NCBI RefSeq assembly: GCF_000485595.1
Contig: NW_014577067.1
Coordinates: forward strand, 671,915 to 701,823
DNA: 29,909 nt
From: Priapulus caudatus
Taxonomy: Eukaryota > Priapulida > Priapulimorpha > Priapulimorphida > Priapulidae
Direction: 5' to 3'
A model generated the notes under the pieces. The model made no database searches. It was not told the DNA's origin and saw only the letters and a program-made list of their open reading frames with translations. This document shows, piece by piece, positions 10,202 to 19,900 of the stretch; the stretch's first letter is position 1; each line of letters opens with the position of its first letter. The translations under genes and the position numbers were made by a program.

Positions 10202-10420
10202 TAGGGTGTACCGAATGTTTTAATAACTAAATACAAAACATAGAATTAGCCTATATTAATTATATTAGGATAGGAGCCTACAAAACATCCGAGCGATCGG
10301 CTGACTTGTTGTATCAATGTATGTAAGTTACAGTAGGCCTAGTCATATCTCCGGCGAGTTATCCCAACGGCAACGTGGCTGTGTGTACCTGTGGCAGTAG
10401 CAACGAGGGCTAGTATTGTG

Positions 10421-10507
10421 CTAGCTCTAGTACTATAGCCCGCGTACAGTTGCAGCGCGGCGGCATACAGCCTGCGGCAACTGTACGCGGGCTATAGTAC
10501 TAGAGCT
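10421..10507. repeat. Hairpin-family member 4
   Basis: The left arm CTAGCTCTAGTACTATAGCC continues CGCGTACAGTTGC. The right arm GCAACTGTACGCGGGC continues TATAGTACTAGAGCTA. Its right arm is the first unit of the tandem array that follows. Confidence 0.85.
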
Positions 10508-10947
10508 AAGTATAGGACCTAAAGGTGCGATAGCCTGCGGCAACTGTATGCAGGCTATAGTACTAGAGCTAGTATAGGGCTAAAGGTGCGATAACCTGCG
10601 GCAACTGTATGCAGGCTATACTACTAGAGGCTAGTATAGGCTAAAGTGCGATAACCTCGCGGCAACTGTATGCAGGCTATAGTACTAGAGCTAGGTATAG
10701 GGCCTAAAGGTGCGATAACCTGCGGGCATACGTATGGCAGGCTATAGTACTAGAGCTAGTATAGGACTAAAGGTCGATAGCCTGCTCGGCAACTGTAGCG
10801 GCGGGCCTATAGTACTAGAGCTAGTATAGGGCTAAAGGTGCGATAACCTGCGGCAACTGTATGCAGGCTATACTACTAGAGCTAGTATAGGGCTAAAGGT
10901 GCGATAGCCTGCGGCAACTGTACGCGGGCTATAGTACTAGAGCTAGA
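10464..10947 (+). repeat. ~61-bp tandem satellite built from a hairpin arm (about 8 units)
   Basis: Each unit holds CCTGCGGCAACTGT, then ATGCAGGCTATAGTACTAG or a variant, then AGCTAGTATAGGGCTAAAGG and TGCGATA. The first and last units carry the version ACGCGGGC found in the hairpin; inner units mostly carry ATGCAGGC. Scattered one-base indels vary the spacing from 60 to 68. It is not CRISPR: there are no unique spacers and no cas genes. Confidence 0.9.
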
Positions 10948-11010
10948 CTTATGTGTCTCTGATCGTTTCTTGGACTTGGAGCTACGCCTACGGCGATCGA
11001 GTCTAGTCAG

Positions 11011-11070
11011 CGTGTGCGTGTGCGTGTGCGTGTGCGTGTGCGTGTGCGTGTGCGTGTGCGTGTGTGCGTG
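11011..11070. repeat. GT/GTGTGC microsatellite, gap-proximal left contig
   Basis: About 60 nt of GTGTGC repeats directly before AT-rich block copy 2. It is much shorter than the homologous array after the gap. Confidence 0.9.
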
Positions 11071-11732
11071 CGCATGTGTAATCTTGGACTTTGTTTTTGT
11101 TTCACGAGACCTTGGGTAATTTTATTCAACTAATGCAAAGCAAACAAATAAGAATAGCTTAAAATATTTTATATTTGCAGTGCATATGTATCTTATCAGG
11201 AGTTAATAAAGACAAATTTGTCTTTATTAACTCCTGATCTTATGTAATGTCATAATTATAGCTACAGAAAGGCTAAAAAATCTATATACTCGTAAGGCCA
11301 CCATTTCTTTTTTTGTTGGTTTACAGAATTTTTGTTGTTGTTGTTGACTCGGTAGGGTAAAAAAAAAATGTTTTGTCAGATCAAACAAGTCAAAATACAG
11401 TGATACTGTTATACATGATATGATATTAAAGTATTTTAAGAAAAATAAATAAAAACAAAACTCAACTTGTAATTATTTTTACTTTTATTATAAACTATTT
11501 GTTTATGAAATGTTTTTGTTTTTTACATTTGAATTTTTTTAATTCATATTTTTTAGAGAAAAGGTCGGCGGGAATAAAAAAATACAGATTTTCACCAATT
11601 TTTATTTTTTTTCGTTTTTCTTGAAAATTCGGGTCGGCGGATCTGTAAACCAACAAAATAAAAAATTCTCGCCCAAGGCATATTAGAAGAAGTTTCATGA
11701 AAAAAACATTAAAACTTCCAAACCAAGTGACG
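11071..11732 (+). repeat. AT-rich block, copy 2 (ends at the N gap)
   Basis: Same order of landmarks as copy 3 at 11981-12582: AATCTTGGACTTTG, the 40-bp palindrome, GTTGTTGTTGTTGACTCGG, and TAAAACTTCCAAACCAAGTG. It stops abruptly in ACCAAGTGACG at the gap. It keeps a ~55-bp segment (about 11372-11425) that copy 1 also has and copy 3 lacks. Confidence 0.9.
11197..11236. mobile_element. 40-bp perfect palindrome with 7-bp flanking duplication, copy 2
   Basis: CAGGAGTTAATAAAGACAAA is followed immediately by its exact complement ending CTCCTG. ATCTTAT stands directly on both sides (11190-11196 and 11237-11243). Perfect symmetry plus a direct repeat is what a tiny TIR-only transposon would leave. 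Confidence 0.75.
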
Positions 11733-11742
11733 NNNNNNNNNN
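11733..11742. other. Assembly gap (10 N)
   Basis: Ten unknown bases. Homologous AT-rich blocks lie on both sides in direct orientation. The gap may therefore join two contigs that overlap or are allelic, and the true distance is unknown. Confidence 1.
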
Positions 11743-11980
11743 CGTAGTCGAGTGACGTGTAGTCGTAGTCGTAGTCGTAGGTCGTACGTGGTCGTGGTAG
11801 TCGTCGTGCGGTCTGGCGTGTGCGGTATTTCTGTGAGTGTGTCACTGTGTGTGCGAGTGCGTGCGCGTGTGCGTGTGAGTGTGTCACTGTGTGTGCGTGT
11901 GCGTGTGCGTGTGAGTGTCACTGTGTGCGTGTGCGTGTGCGTGTGCGTGTGCGTGTGCGTGTGCGTGTGCGTGTGTGCGT
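11743..11980. repeat. GTAGTC tract followed by GT/GTGC array
   Basis: CGTAGTCGTAGTC-type triplet repeats (11743-11812) lead into a GT array with the unit GTGTGAGTGTGTCACTGTG, the complement of the unit in the CA array at 4999-6341. It is the inner end of the right arm. Confidence 0.9.
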
Positions 11981-12582
11981 GCGCATGTGTAATCTTGGAC
12001 TTTGTTTTTGTTTCACGAGACCTTGGGTAATTTTATTCAACTAATGCAAAGCAAACAAATAAGAATAGCTTAAAATATTTTATATTTGCAGTGCATATGT
12101 ATCTTATCAGGAGTTAATAAAGACAAATTTGTCTTTATTAACTCCTGATCTTATGTAATGTCATAATTATAGCTACAGAAAGGCTAAAAAATCTATATAC
12201 TCGTAAGGCCACCATTTCTTTTTTTGTTGGTTTACAGAATTTTTGTTGTTGTTGTTGACTCGGTAGGATAAAAAAAAAATTATTAAGTAAATTAAAAAGG
12301 TATTAAAGTATTTTAAGAAAAATAAATAAAAACAAAACTCAACTTGTAATTATTTTTACTTTTATTATAAACTATTTGTTTATGAAATGTTTTTATTTTT
12401 ACATTTGAATTTTTGTAATTCATATTTTGTAGAAAAAAGGTCGGCGGGTTTTTTTTTTTTTCGTTTTTCTTGAAAATTCGGGTCGGCGGATCTGTAAACC
12501 AACAAAATAAAAAATTCTCGCCCAAGGCATATTAGAAGAAGTTTCATGAAAAAAACATTAAAACTTCCAAACCAAGTGACGG
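11981..12582 (+). repeat. AT-rich block, copy 3
   Basis: Third copy of the AT-rich segment, continuous with the right arm. Compared with copies 1 and 2, a ~55-bp stretch is replaced by an unrelated ~22-bp one (about 12279-12300) and about 35 bp is missing beside a poly-T run near 12450. The lysine-rich frame seen in copies 1 and 2 is therefore not preserved. Confidence 0.85.
12108..12147. mobile_element. 40-bp perfect palindrome with 7-bp flanking duplication, copy 3
   Basis: Identical to 11197-11236, with ATCTTAT on both sides. It is a copy by duplication of the surrounding block, not a separate insertion. Confidence 0.75.
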
Positions 12583-13582
12583 ATAATTCGTATCGTTATG
12601 CAGTAATCCTATAGGCGCCAGTGACTCGATCGTGTTGTTTTCACCGGCGTTCTGCTGGTGGTCACGTGACTACTGATCTGTGATGTAGCTCCGCCCGCAC
12701 CTATAGTCTTCTAACCCTAGCAAGACCGTTGCGTATATTGACGTTAGTCACACAGCCTGGTCGGGCTACTACTAGTACTAGTAGTAGTACTACTAGTATT
12801 ACTAGTACTACTACTATTACTGTACTACTCGGAGTCGATCATCTTGGCTCGTCAGATTGTCACCCTGAACAACATACCAAAGGCTGACTACCTGGCTTTA
12901 CCCAAGCTAGGTCACACCCCATGTCTAGCTATAGCGTTCCCTATAGATACAATAATGTAACCCAAACACAGGATAGGAACCCTATCCTGTGTTTGGGTTA
13001 CATTATTGTATCTACGTTCCCTAGTATAGCTATCCCTGCGTTATTAACCACGTAACCGTGGGCTACGCAGAAAACTATCCAGATCCAGATCCAGAACATT
13101 CCTGAACAACATCCCAGTTCCTACACCCACATTGACGAAAATGACATAGGTGACAATCTGGCCATGCTCTCCATCCTTGAACCATCTTACTATTACTATG
13201 ATTTTTATGATTGTAAATAAGTACCTTGACTTTTGCCATGATTAAGTTAGTTATCCGCTTATCGAACGCTGTGACATGAACATGATCCATGATTGCTTTC
13301 GACATGGTACGCCATCTCTAAGCATCTTCAAAGGATTCTTAATTTCTCATTAGCTTCGTTTCTGTCATTCCATATTAGAATTCTCTCCTTCCTCTAGTCT
13401 TGAGTTAATTGTAAAAGTGAAGCTTTTTCTACTGATCCTGAGAGCACTGGTAAATACGAGGTCCTGTTCATATCTTGATATTGTTTTTGTTGGGTAGTTA
13501 TAAAACAGCATTCACTAACACACAGGCAGAAAATTTCATTGCTATACCCTTGTGTTTTTCTCCAGCAATTTCCAAAAGGAAA
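12583..13582. other. Region upstream of NHLRC2 in the right arm
   Basis: No coding gene seen. It holds an ACT/AGT self-complementary trinucleotide tract (12768-12830) and the 71-bp palindrome (12944-13014). A possible splice acceptor TTTTTCTCCAG ends at 13565, 17 nt before the NHLRC2 start codon, suggesting a 5'UTR intron. I cannot place the promoter. Confidence 0.5.
12944..13014. mobile_element. 71-bp palindromic mini-element with 9-bp target duplication
   Basis: TAGATACAATAATGTAACCC runs on through AAACACAGGATAGG, then a 3-nt centre, then the exact complement back to TTATTGTATCTA. CGTTCCCTA stands directly on both sides (12935-12943 and 13015-13023). Related copies are at 3884-3957 (inverted arm) and 10031-10201. 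Nothing can be encoded, so mobility would need an enzyme supplied from elsewhere. Confidence 0.8.
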
Positions 13583-15766
13583 ATGGGACCAGAGGAGAAA
13601 ATACAGGAGTTAATATCAGAAAGCATTTTCCTGGAAGCCAGACTAAAAGAAGCAGCAAATCCAAATGAGGTAGATAAATTAGTTTATGATCACATTGAAA
13701 AATATGAAAAATATTTTGTTGCGCCTGACTTTGTTGAAGGACTACATTGGTTAAATACTTCGAAGCCACTTTCCATACATGGGGATTTGCATGGTAAGGT
13801 CACTGTTTTGGACTTTTGGACCTACTGTTGCATCAACTGCATGCACATTCTCCCAGACCTACATCAGTTAGAGAGTCATCATTCGATCCAAGATGGTCTT
13901 GTCATCATCGGGGTTCATTCAGCAAAGTTTGATAACGAGAAGCACGCTGACAACATCGCGAGTGCCGTCGTCCGCTACGGAATTTCTCACGCCGTCGTGA
14001 ACGATCCGGAATTGACCATGTGGAACGCGCTGCACGTCTGCGCGTGGCCGACCGTCGCGATTCTCGGACCGGACGGGCAGCTGCTGCTCGTGATGATGGG
14101 AGAGGGTCACGCACAGACGATGCTTCACTTCACGGGGGCGACGCTCTCATACTTCCGCCGACGCGGCCGCATCTCCAGCCACGACATCGACTCGAAGCTC
14201 TTGCGAGATAGTCTATTCGAGGCGGAGTTGCTCTTTCCGGGGAAGGTGGCCGTCGATTCTAGCGGGGCGCGTCTGGCGATCTCGGACACCGGACACAACC
14301 GTGTCGTCGTTGTCGACAGGAAGGGTGTCGTCGTTCACTGCGTCGGCGGGAGAAAATCGGGATTCAGAGACGGGAGTTCTGCCGAAGCGAGACTGAATGC
14401 GCCGCAGGGTCTGTGCTGGTCGGACGACTGCCTTTACGTGGCCGACACTGAGAATCACGCCGTACGACACATCGACCTGCGAGCCGGCGCGGTGACAACC
14501 GTAGCGGGAACCGGGCAGATGGGGCACGACAGGGAGGGCGGGAAGCAGGGACGTGAGCAGCCGATCAGCTCGCCCTGGGATGTTTGCCTCGGGTGTTCCC
14601 CCGGAGCCGACGCTAGGAACGTGCTGTTCATTGCTGCGGCGGGAACCCATCAGATCTGGGCGCTATTCCTGACTGACGCCACCTGGTGGAAGAATAGGGC
14701 CGTGCTGTCTGGTACGTGCGTGGCGATTGCCGGGAGCGGAGCCGAAGAGAATCGGAACAACAGCTATGCGCACAGGGCCGGCTTCGCTCAGCCATCTGGA
14801 CTCTCGCTCGACGAAGACGGTAGCTCGCTCTATATCGCAGACAGCGAGAGCTCGAGCATCCGGCGGCTGTCTTTGCTAGATGGCGCCGTGTCGGGCGTCG
14901 TCGGAGGCGCAAAGAACCCTCGCAATCTGTTTGCGTTTGGAGATGTGGACGGCGTCGGCATGGACGCGAAGCTCCAGCATGCACTCGGGGTCGCCTTGAA
15001 CCCCGTCAATGGGAACGTCTACGTCGCCGACTCGTACAATCACAAGATAAAGTTCATAGATCTCGCGACGCGGCGCTGCAGCATGCTGTGTGGGGCGGGT
15101 ACGCCGGGCAACAGCACCGGCACCTACGCGGAGACATCGTTCAGCGAACCGGGGGGCCTCGCTAGCGCCCCCTGCGGTGAGCTGCTGTACGTCGCCGACA
15201 CAAACAACAATTGCGTAAAGCTCGTCAACCTGAGAGAGAAAACCGTGCGGCAGTTCAACGTCACGAGCGCTGCTAGCGTAGCTGTCAAAGAGGTTACCTC
15301 TGCTCTCAGTTCTGCTAGTGTAACCACGTCAGAGGCTGCTTCAGCTTCATCGGGAGACAGTGGCACCATGACAGCTGCCGTGGACGAACAAGTGAGCATC
15401 AGTATGTCACCCAATTCCAGACTCACGGTTCACATTCGATTGGATGCTCCCACGGGCAGTGCAGTTGCCCTCACAGAGGGCGCTCCCAGTCGATGGAAGG
15501 TCACCCTGCCAGACGATGCGACCGTCGTCGTGGGAGACCAGAGCCAGTTGCACGGCAACTTGCGCAGTGTCGAGGCGATGCCCCGCATCGCTCTCACGGT
15601 GGCTCCGTGTGCTGAGGAGAGCACGTTCATAGACGTAGAGTGCACAGCGTATGTGTGCAGCGGCTCCCTGTGTTCAGTGAAGTCAAGGTCATGGCACATC
15701 GCTGTGAAGGTCGACCCCGGTAGCGGTGTATGCGAAAAAGACGTTCGTTTAGTTCTTCGCCTGTGA
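13583..15766 (+). CDS. NHLRC2: NHL repeat-containing protein 2, single coding exon
   Basis: Start at 13583 gives 727 residues, nearly the vertebrate length (about 726). An in-frame ATG at 13475 would add 36 unsupported residues, and a possible splice acceptor lies between the two. The order is as in the family. A helical N-terminus is followed by a thioredoxin-like domain with WTYCCINCMHILPDL (Cys82, Cys83, Cys86). Then come about six NHL beta-propeller blades, seen as repeated 'LYVADTENHAVRHIDL' and 'VYVADSYNHKIKFIDL' patterns, and a C-terminal beta-rich domain from about residue 600. NHLRC2 is a mostly cytosolic animal protein whose loss causes FINCA disease in humans; its reaction is not settled. 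The vertebrate gene has many introns, whereas none interrupts this coding sequence. The first ~360 nt are AT-rich and the rest strongly GC-rich. A broken inverted copy lies at 987-3285. Confidence 0.96.
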   Translation: MGPEEKIQELISESIFLEARLKEAANPNEVDKLVYDHIEKYEKYFVAPDFVEGLHWLNTSKPLSIHGDLHGKVTVLDFWTYCCINCMHILPDLHQLESHHSIQDGLVIIGVHSAKFDNEKHADNIASAVVRYGISHAVVNDPELTMWNALHVCAWPTVAILGPDGQLLLVMMGEGHAQTMLHFTGATLSYFRRRGRISSHDIDSKLLRDSLFEAELLFPGKVAVDSSGARLAISDTGHNRVVVVDRKGVVVHCVGGRKSGFRDGSSAEARLNAPQGLCWSDDCLYVADTENHAVRHIDLRAGAVTTVAGTGQMGHDREGGKQGREQPISSPWDVCLGCSPGADARNVLFIAAAGTHQIWALFLTDATWWKNRAVLSGTCVAIAGSGAEENRNNSYAHRAGFAQPSGLSLDEDGSSLYIADSESSSIRRLSLLDGAVSGVVGGAKNPRNLFAFGDVDGVGMDAKLQHALGVALNPVNGNVYVADSYNHKIKFIDLATRRCSMLCGAGTPGNSTGTYAETSFSEPGGLASAPCGELLYVADTNNNCVKLVNLREKTVRQFNVTSAASVAVKEVTSALSSASVTTSEAASASSGDSGTMTAAVDEQVSISMSPNSRLTVHIRLDAPTGSAVALTEGAPSRWKVTLPDDATVVVGDQSQLHGNLRSVEAMPRIALTVAPCAEESTFIDVECTAYVCSGSLCSVKSRSWHIAVKVDPGSGVCEKDVRLVLRL

Positions 15767-16703
15767 AACCCTAGCATTGATCTTACATTCTACACTGTAT
15801 GCCGGCTGTGATACAAACTGGTCTCACATTGTGTACTACTACTGTAGGACCGAGTGACGTAATATTATGTGTCACTTGATGTGGCATCCAGAGTTTTGTT
15901 TAAATCAGGGAATAGCTAGTGCATTTAGTGATGCTTGTTTTATAATTGAAAAAGTAAAAATATTATGCCTTACTAGTTACTAGTGTTAAACTACATATAT
16001 TAACAAGAATGTCGTAATTTAAAACACATTATATTTTCAAATGTATTTCACTATAGTTTATAGAAATAAAGATAAATGCTTATATCTAATAACCTAGTTA
16101 TTGTTTTATCATGTGTATCTTAACTACTAAAGAAGATAGAATGTTATGAAATTCAAATATTTGAAATATAATTGCTCTCCATCTTAAAATTCACATTCAT
16201 TCAGTATTTCATGTGTTGTCATGTCATGTTGTGAACAAACAACAATTCATTCCTACATCCAAGCATTAGAATTTACATCAACCCAATCAAAAGCTAGAAT
16301 CAAGGAAAATTATTAAGAAAATATCAAAAGCTAATAGAACCTATATCGTTGTATGGATGCAGCATTGACGACATTAATGTCGTTATGTTCTTGTTAGGCG
16401 TTAAAGTAGGTTATAGATGGTCAGCACAGTACATGGGTGTCACGTAGGACTGACAGGCATTCATCGACAATGACAGGTAAATATAGGCGTACTTGTTAAT
16501 ACATTGTACACGTAAATGTGCACAATTGCATGGTATGAAGTGATGCAGACAAATTTACTATTGTAGCACAATTTGTATGTCCTAAATTAGCACAAAATTA
16601 GTTATACTAGCGACATTAGCGTACTTGCTATAAAGAAAAATTTGCCTAAAAGTTCGAAGCACAAGTTCGAACCTACTGCCGTTGGAACTGCCGCCGTGTA
16701 CTG
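15767..16703. other. Intergenic: NHLRC2 3' region and AASDH upstream region
   Basis: About 940 nt of AT-rich DNA with no gene. It should hold the NHLRC2 3'UTR and the AASDH promoter and 5'UTR, but I see no clear TATA box or initiator. The inverted counterpart is 1-986. Confidence 0.5.
16065..16070 (+). promoter_or_regulatory. Candidate NHLRC2 polyadenylation signal
   Basis: AATAAA about 300 nt after the NHLRC2 stop codon and before AASDH on the same strand. It is also present in the inverted arm. Confidence 0.45.
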
Positions 16704-16951
16704 ATGTTTACCTGCTTGTTCACGCAACATTCAGAGACACTTCATTCTCTGTTTGCGGAGAGCGTCGCCAATTTCCGCGACCACACGGCTGTGGTCTACG
16801 ATGATAACAGCCATGTCACAACTCTGACGTATGGAGAACTGCAACAGTTGGCTGAGATAGTGAGCACACGTCTGCAACAGGCGCAAACACAAGGTCAGTT
16901 TATTGGAGTGTCATTGCCGCTGTGCACACAGCTTCCTGGAGTCATCTTAGG
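16704..16951 (+). CDS. AASDH: AASDH exon 1 (start codon)
   Basis: Encodes residues 1-82 plus two bases of codon 83, followed by donor GTAAGT. It shows LFAESVANFRDHTAVVYDD and LTYGELQQLAEIVSTRL, the usual N-terminal start of an adenylation domain. The ATG is the first in frame and gives a normal domain start; I cannot exclude an upstream non-coding exon. Confidence 0.9.
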
Positions 16952-19900
16952 GTAAGTGTTTGCATTAACCAGCATGGTCTTTCCACTGTTTGTCTATTAC
17001 TGTTGCGGTGCTCCTTACATTATGTTTTTTAATAGTTGAGTATTGTTGATGTATTGCTTTCAGCAGCTGTAATTTCTTGTTCTTACATTACTGTCACAGT
17101 GTGCTTTCGGCATCGTATGGCTTCGTTTACATTGACGCGAACAGTCCGAGTAGGCACCTAACACACCTTGTGCAGGAGCTGCATCTCCAGTTCCTCATTG
17201 TGGATGAATTGTCATGTTCGGTATGTCTAGGTTTATGTTACTGATATAGGTATTACTTAGGTATAAGTATTATCAGGAGTAGATAATAGGGAATTCCTTA
17301 TTATCTACTCCTGGTATTATTTAGGTATGGTGTAATCCAAGATATATGTCATGGTCGAATGTAGTGTGAAATAAGTAACTTCATGCAAACGTTCATTGAT
17401 GAATAATCATAACTAACATGACTTTCGTCTTCAGTCTCTACTGGAGAAGTTATCTAGGCATGGCTGCAGTGTGAATCAGAATCTCATACAATATGGAGAG
17501 ACCTCTCTAGTTCTGGTTGAGCTTTCGTCGACCGTAAGCTCAAACCAGGTGAACAGTGGTTGCCTGGCGTATGCAATAACGACGTCTGGCACCACCGGAA
17601 GCCCAAAGATTGTGTTTGTTCCACACTCCTGCATTGTGCCTAACATCTTGGACCTCAGGTAAAAATGCATGAAGTTTTTAAAATTTTAGGTTGTTACACT
17701 AATGTAAATGGTGTTTGTAGGCTATTAAAATATGTAGCAGAGCCCTTTATGTTGCATGTACGCAAAGTGACATGCTACATGTTGGCATGCTCTTACTGTG
17801 AATGCCTAACCATATAATGGAGATCGTAACTTGTAAACTGCCCACTCTATCTCCAAATCATTGCTCTTGAGAATAAAAGAAGGTGCAATCAATGCCAGTG
17901 GGTGTGGTGTATGAGCCCCACTTTATTCGCAGTTGTTCCCTTGAATAAGCATTTAATACCAGTCTGGTTTGTCGACACCTGTAGAAATTTTTACATTTTG
18001 TAGAAATGGGTTTAGAGCACCCGTGTAAACTTAAGACAGTCACCCACTTGAAAGCCTGTAGTTTTACTGGGTGAAACCTGTTACAGAAACCAATGCAACA
18101 CAGTTGCAGAGGCCCTATGCTCCACATGAGGAGCCACAAAAAGACAGTCAATGTAAAATATGTTTCATAAACAAATGACGAAACTTGTTCCTATGTTTAC
18201 CTTGTAATTTCTAGTAATGTAAAATTTTCCAGGTCGAGGTTCAGAATCACCGCTGACGATTTAGTACTCGTGGCATCACCTTTAACTTTCGACCCAAGCA
18301 TTGTAGAGCTGTTCACTGCACTAGGTAGTGGAGCAAGTGTGTTGATGGTGCCTCCCTTTGTAAAGCAATCTCCCACGTTGTTGATGGACATGATCACAGT
18401 CAGGCACACTGTGACAGTTATTCAGGTATTACTGAGTATGTGGCAGAAGGGGTGGGTGAAAAATTGCGTGATGAGTGCCTCGAGTAATCTGCAGCAGAAA
18501 AGAGTTTGACAGAAGTAATTATGCACTGCGTTTATTTTCCTGCAATTTCACATGGAGAAAACTATATATTGTAGTATCTAAAAGCAGATGTTTTTTTAAA
18601 CATGTTTCTGTATTGCAAAAGGACATGATCGTTACACGGAATGCATATTTAGGCAACACCTACATTGATAAGGAGGTTTGCTGATGTGCTACTGAGGTCA
18701 TCACTTCTCAGTAAGCATTCGAAGATAAGGATCTTGGCCTTGGGTGGAGAACAGTGCCCACATCTTGGTAAGTTAGCATATCTGTCATTAATTATTGAGT
18801 TAATTAATTTAACATTTAAGGGTCACAACAATTATGTTAAACAGTGTTTGGCAAAAGATTAAAACTCATAGCCAGTTACGTTTTCTATGTCGGATATAGT
18901 CCAGCTTTGTATCCATTTTTACAGGCGAGTTGAGAACATGGAGGGAGGCAGGAAATGAGTGTGAACTGTACAACATTTATGGAATCACAGAAGTCTCTTG
19001 CTGGACCTCAATTCAAAGAATACCTCATGAGGTTTTAGACAGCAGGTATGTTTTCTTCTGTGATAGATGTGTTTTTATTATCAGCTTTCTGCAGAGTAGA
19101 ATATGGCCCAATATGACAAATGCACATTTTTGCTCTGTTCCTTGCAGTACCGATGGACAGGTTCCTTTAGGACAGGCAATGCTTGCAACAGAACTAGAAG
19201 TAAGAGATGAGGCAGGACAGGCAGTCACTGAAGGCCCAGGGCAGTTATATGTTGGTGTGTATCAGATCTAGATTTCATTCACGATTCCGGATCTTGGGAA
19301 AAATGCAAACCTGCATCATTTTCCTTTAACCTTTAAACAGGGATGTTTGGCATCTAAATGCAACCTGAACATGTAGTTATTGAAAATAACATAGTTTATA
19401 ATAAATAGTAATGCTAATAATAATAATAAGAGAAATACACTGATTGTGTTTATTAATTTATTTTATTTACACACACAGTTGTATATGTGAGTTCACTTTG
19501 GCATTTAAAATAGCGTTTTAGATGTTATAACTGGTATTACATTCACTACATGTTTGCCCATTCAGAATCTATCATCTAAGGTAAATTTTCTTTCAGGTGG
19601 AAAGGACAGGGTTTGCGTTATAGATAACAGCGTTAATGGGTCGTGCCTGAGAGCCACTGGTGACTGGGTAACCGTAGCAGTCGATGGAGCGATCTACTTT
19701 GCAGGGAGACGAGACAACCAGGTGAAAAGACATGGAAAGAGGATAAACATCACTTCACTGGAAATAGTATGTTTTCATATGATGATGTATATTTTTCACT
19801 AGCACATGTTCAAATGAATGAGTGTGATTTTTTACTCTACTTTGAAATGCACATGCATATATATGTATAATCACAACCCATGTATAACAGTTTACAGGAG

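Noticed and set aside
10464-10947. CRISPR-like array
   Set aside because: Units are contiguous with no unique spacers, there are no cas genes, and the DNA is eukaryotic.
13475-13582. N-terminal extension of NHLRC2 from the upstream in-frame ATG
   Set aside because: It adds 36 residues absent from the family; starting at 13583 gives the family length, and a splice acceptor seems to lie at 13565.
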